Positions 5,503-5,578 of a stretch of DNA of 5,578 nt are shown piece by piece; the stretch's first letter is position 1, and each line of letters begins with the position of its first letter. A model generated the notes under the pieces. It saw only the letters and a list, made by a program, of their open reading frames with translations, searched no databases and had not been told where the DNA came from. Made by a program: the position numbers and the translations under genes. Origin of the DNA: CAYLJO01 sp964383905 (GTDB lineage: Bacteria; Acidobacteriota; Blastocatellia; Pyrinomonadales; Pyrinomonadaceae); the NCBI GenBank assembly GCA_964383905.1, contig CAYLJO010000326.1, positions 1 to 5,578 of the forward strand, given 5' to 3'.

Positions 5503-5578
5503 CTTGACGACCGCGTAAATTTCCGGCCGCAGACATTATCGGACCCTGCCGAATAGCGTGGTAACCAGTGACTGTTCA
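5503..5578. other. Region after aroF with no recognised feature
   Basis: The last 76 bases contain no convincing gene start, promoter or terminator. TTGACG at 5504-5509 resembles a -35 but has no -10 at proper spacing. A 4-bp TCGG/CCGA stem near 5539-5552 is too weak to call. Confidence 0.5.

Overview
The window is bacterial DNA of moderately high GC, coding on the plus strand throughout. It has two halves. Positions 1 to about 2130 hold small accessory genes of the kind often found in mobile gene cassettes. Positions about 2240 to 5502 hold two intact housekeeping genes. No RNA gene, CRISPR array, transposase or integrase was found. The long ArgS variant with an MSGRKG signature and the Thermotoga-type DAHP synthase suggest a deep-branching soil or environmental bacterium, possibly Acidobacteriota. 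That placement is an inference from family resemblance only.

Accessory half: a complete GNAT-family N-acetyltransferase (109-624) comes first. An aminoglycoside-adenylyltransferase-like nucleotidyltransferase follows (759-1572) and is broken by two apparent single-base deletions. Then comes a complete small DUF4440/NTF2-like protein (1689-2066). The GNAT and DUF4440 genes are each bracketed by a perfect inverted repeat that begins GTTAG on the left and ends CTAAC on the right (72-82 with 615-625; 1568-1577 with 2116-2125). The TAA stop of the GNAT gene lies inside its right arm. This matches the logic of integron gene cassettes, where the G^TTRRRY end of a cassette is complementary to its own RYYYAAC inverse core site. 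Stem-loops lie just upstream of both left boundaries (5-49 and 1511-1535), as expected for folded attC sites. Complete attC sites could not be drawn with confidence, and the nucleotidyltransferase has no matching pair of ends. The cassette reading is therefore a supported hypothesis, not a proof.

Housekeeping half: argS (2288-4360) encodes arginyl-tRNA synthetase. After 122 bases comes aroF (4483-5502), a type I-beta DAHP synthase that opens the shikimate pathway. All four expected metal ligands are present at Thermotoga maritima numbering. The argS-aroF gap holds a compact set of three CTGAAT/ATTCAG half-sites around a possible -10 element, which suggests aroF has its own regulated promoter. 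The argS leader holds a -10-like TATACT and a 13-codon reading frame that overlaps the argS start.

Gaps: 625-758 contains nothing recognisable apart from the possible right end of the GNAT cassette. 1573-1688 contains two adjacent hairpins. 2067-2287 contains a short direct repeat, the DUF4440 right arm, an AT-rich palindrome and the argS leader. 5503-5578 shows no gene and no clear terminator.
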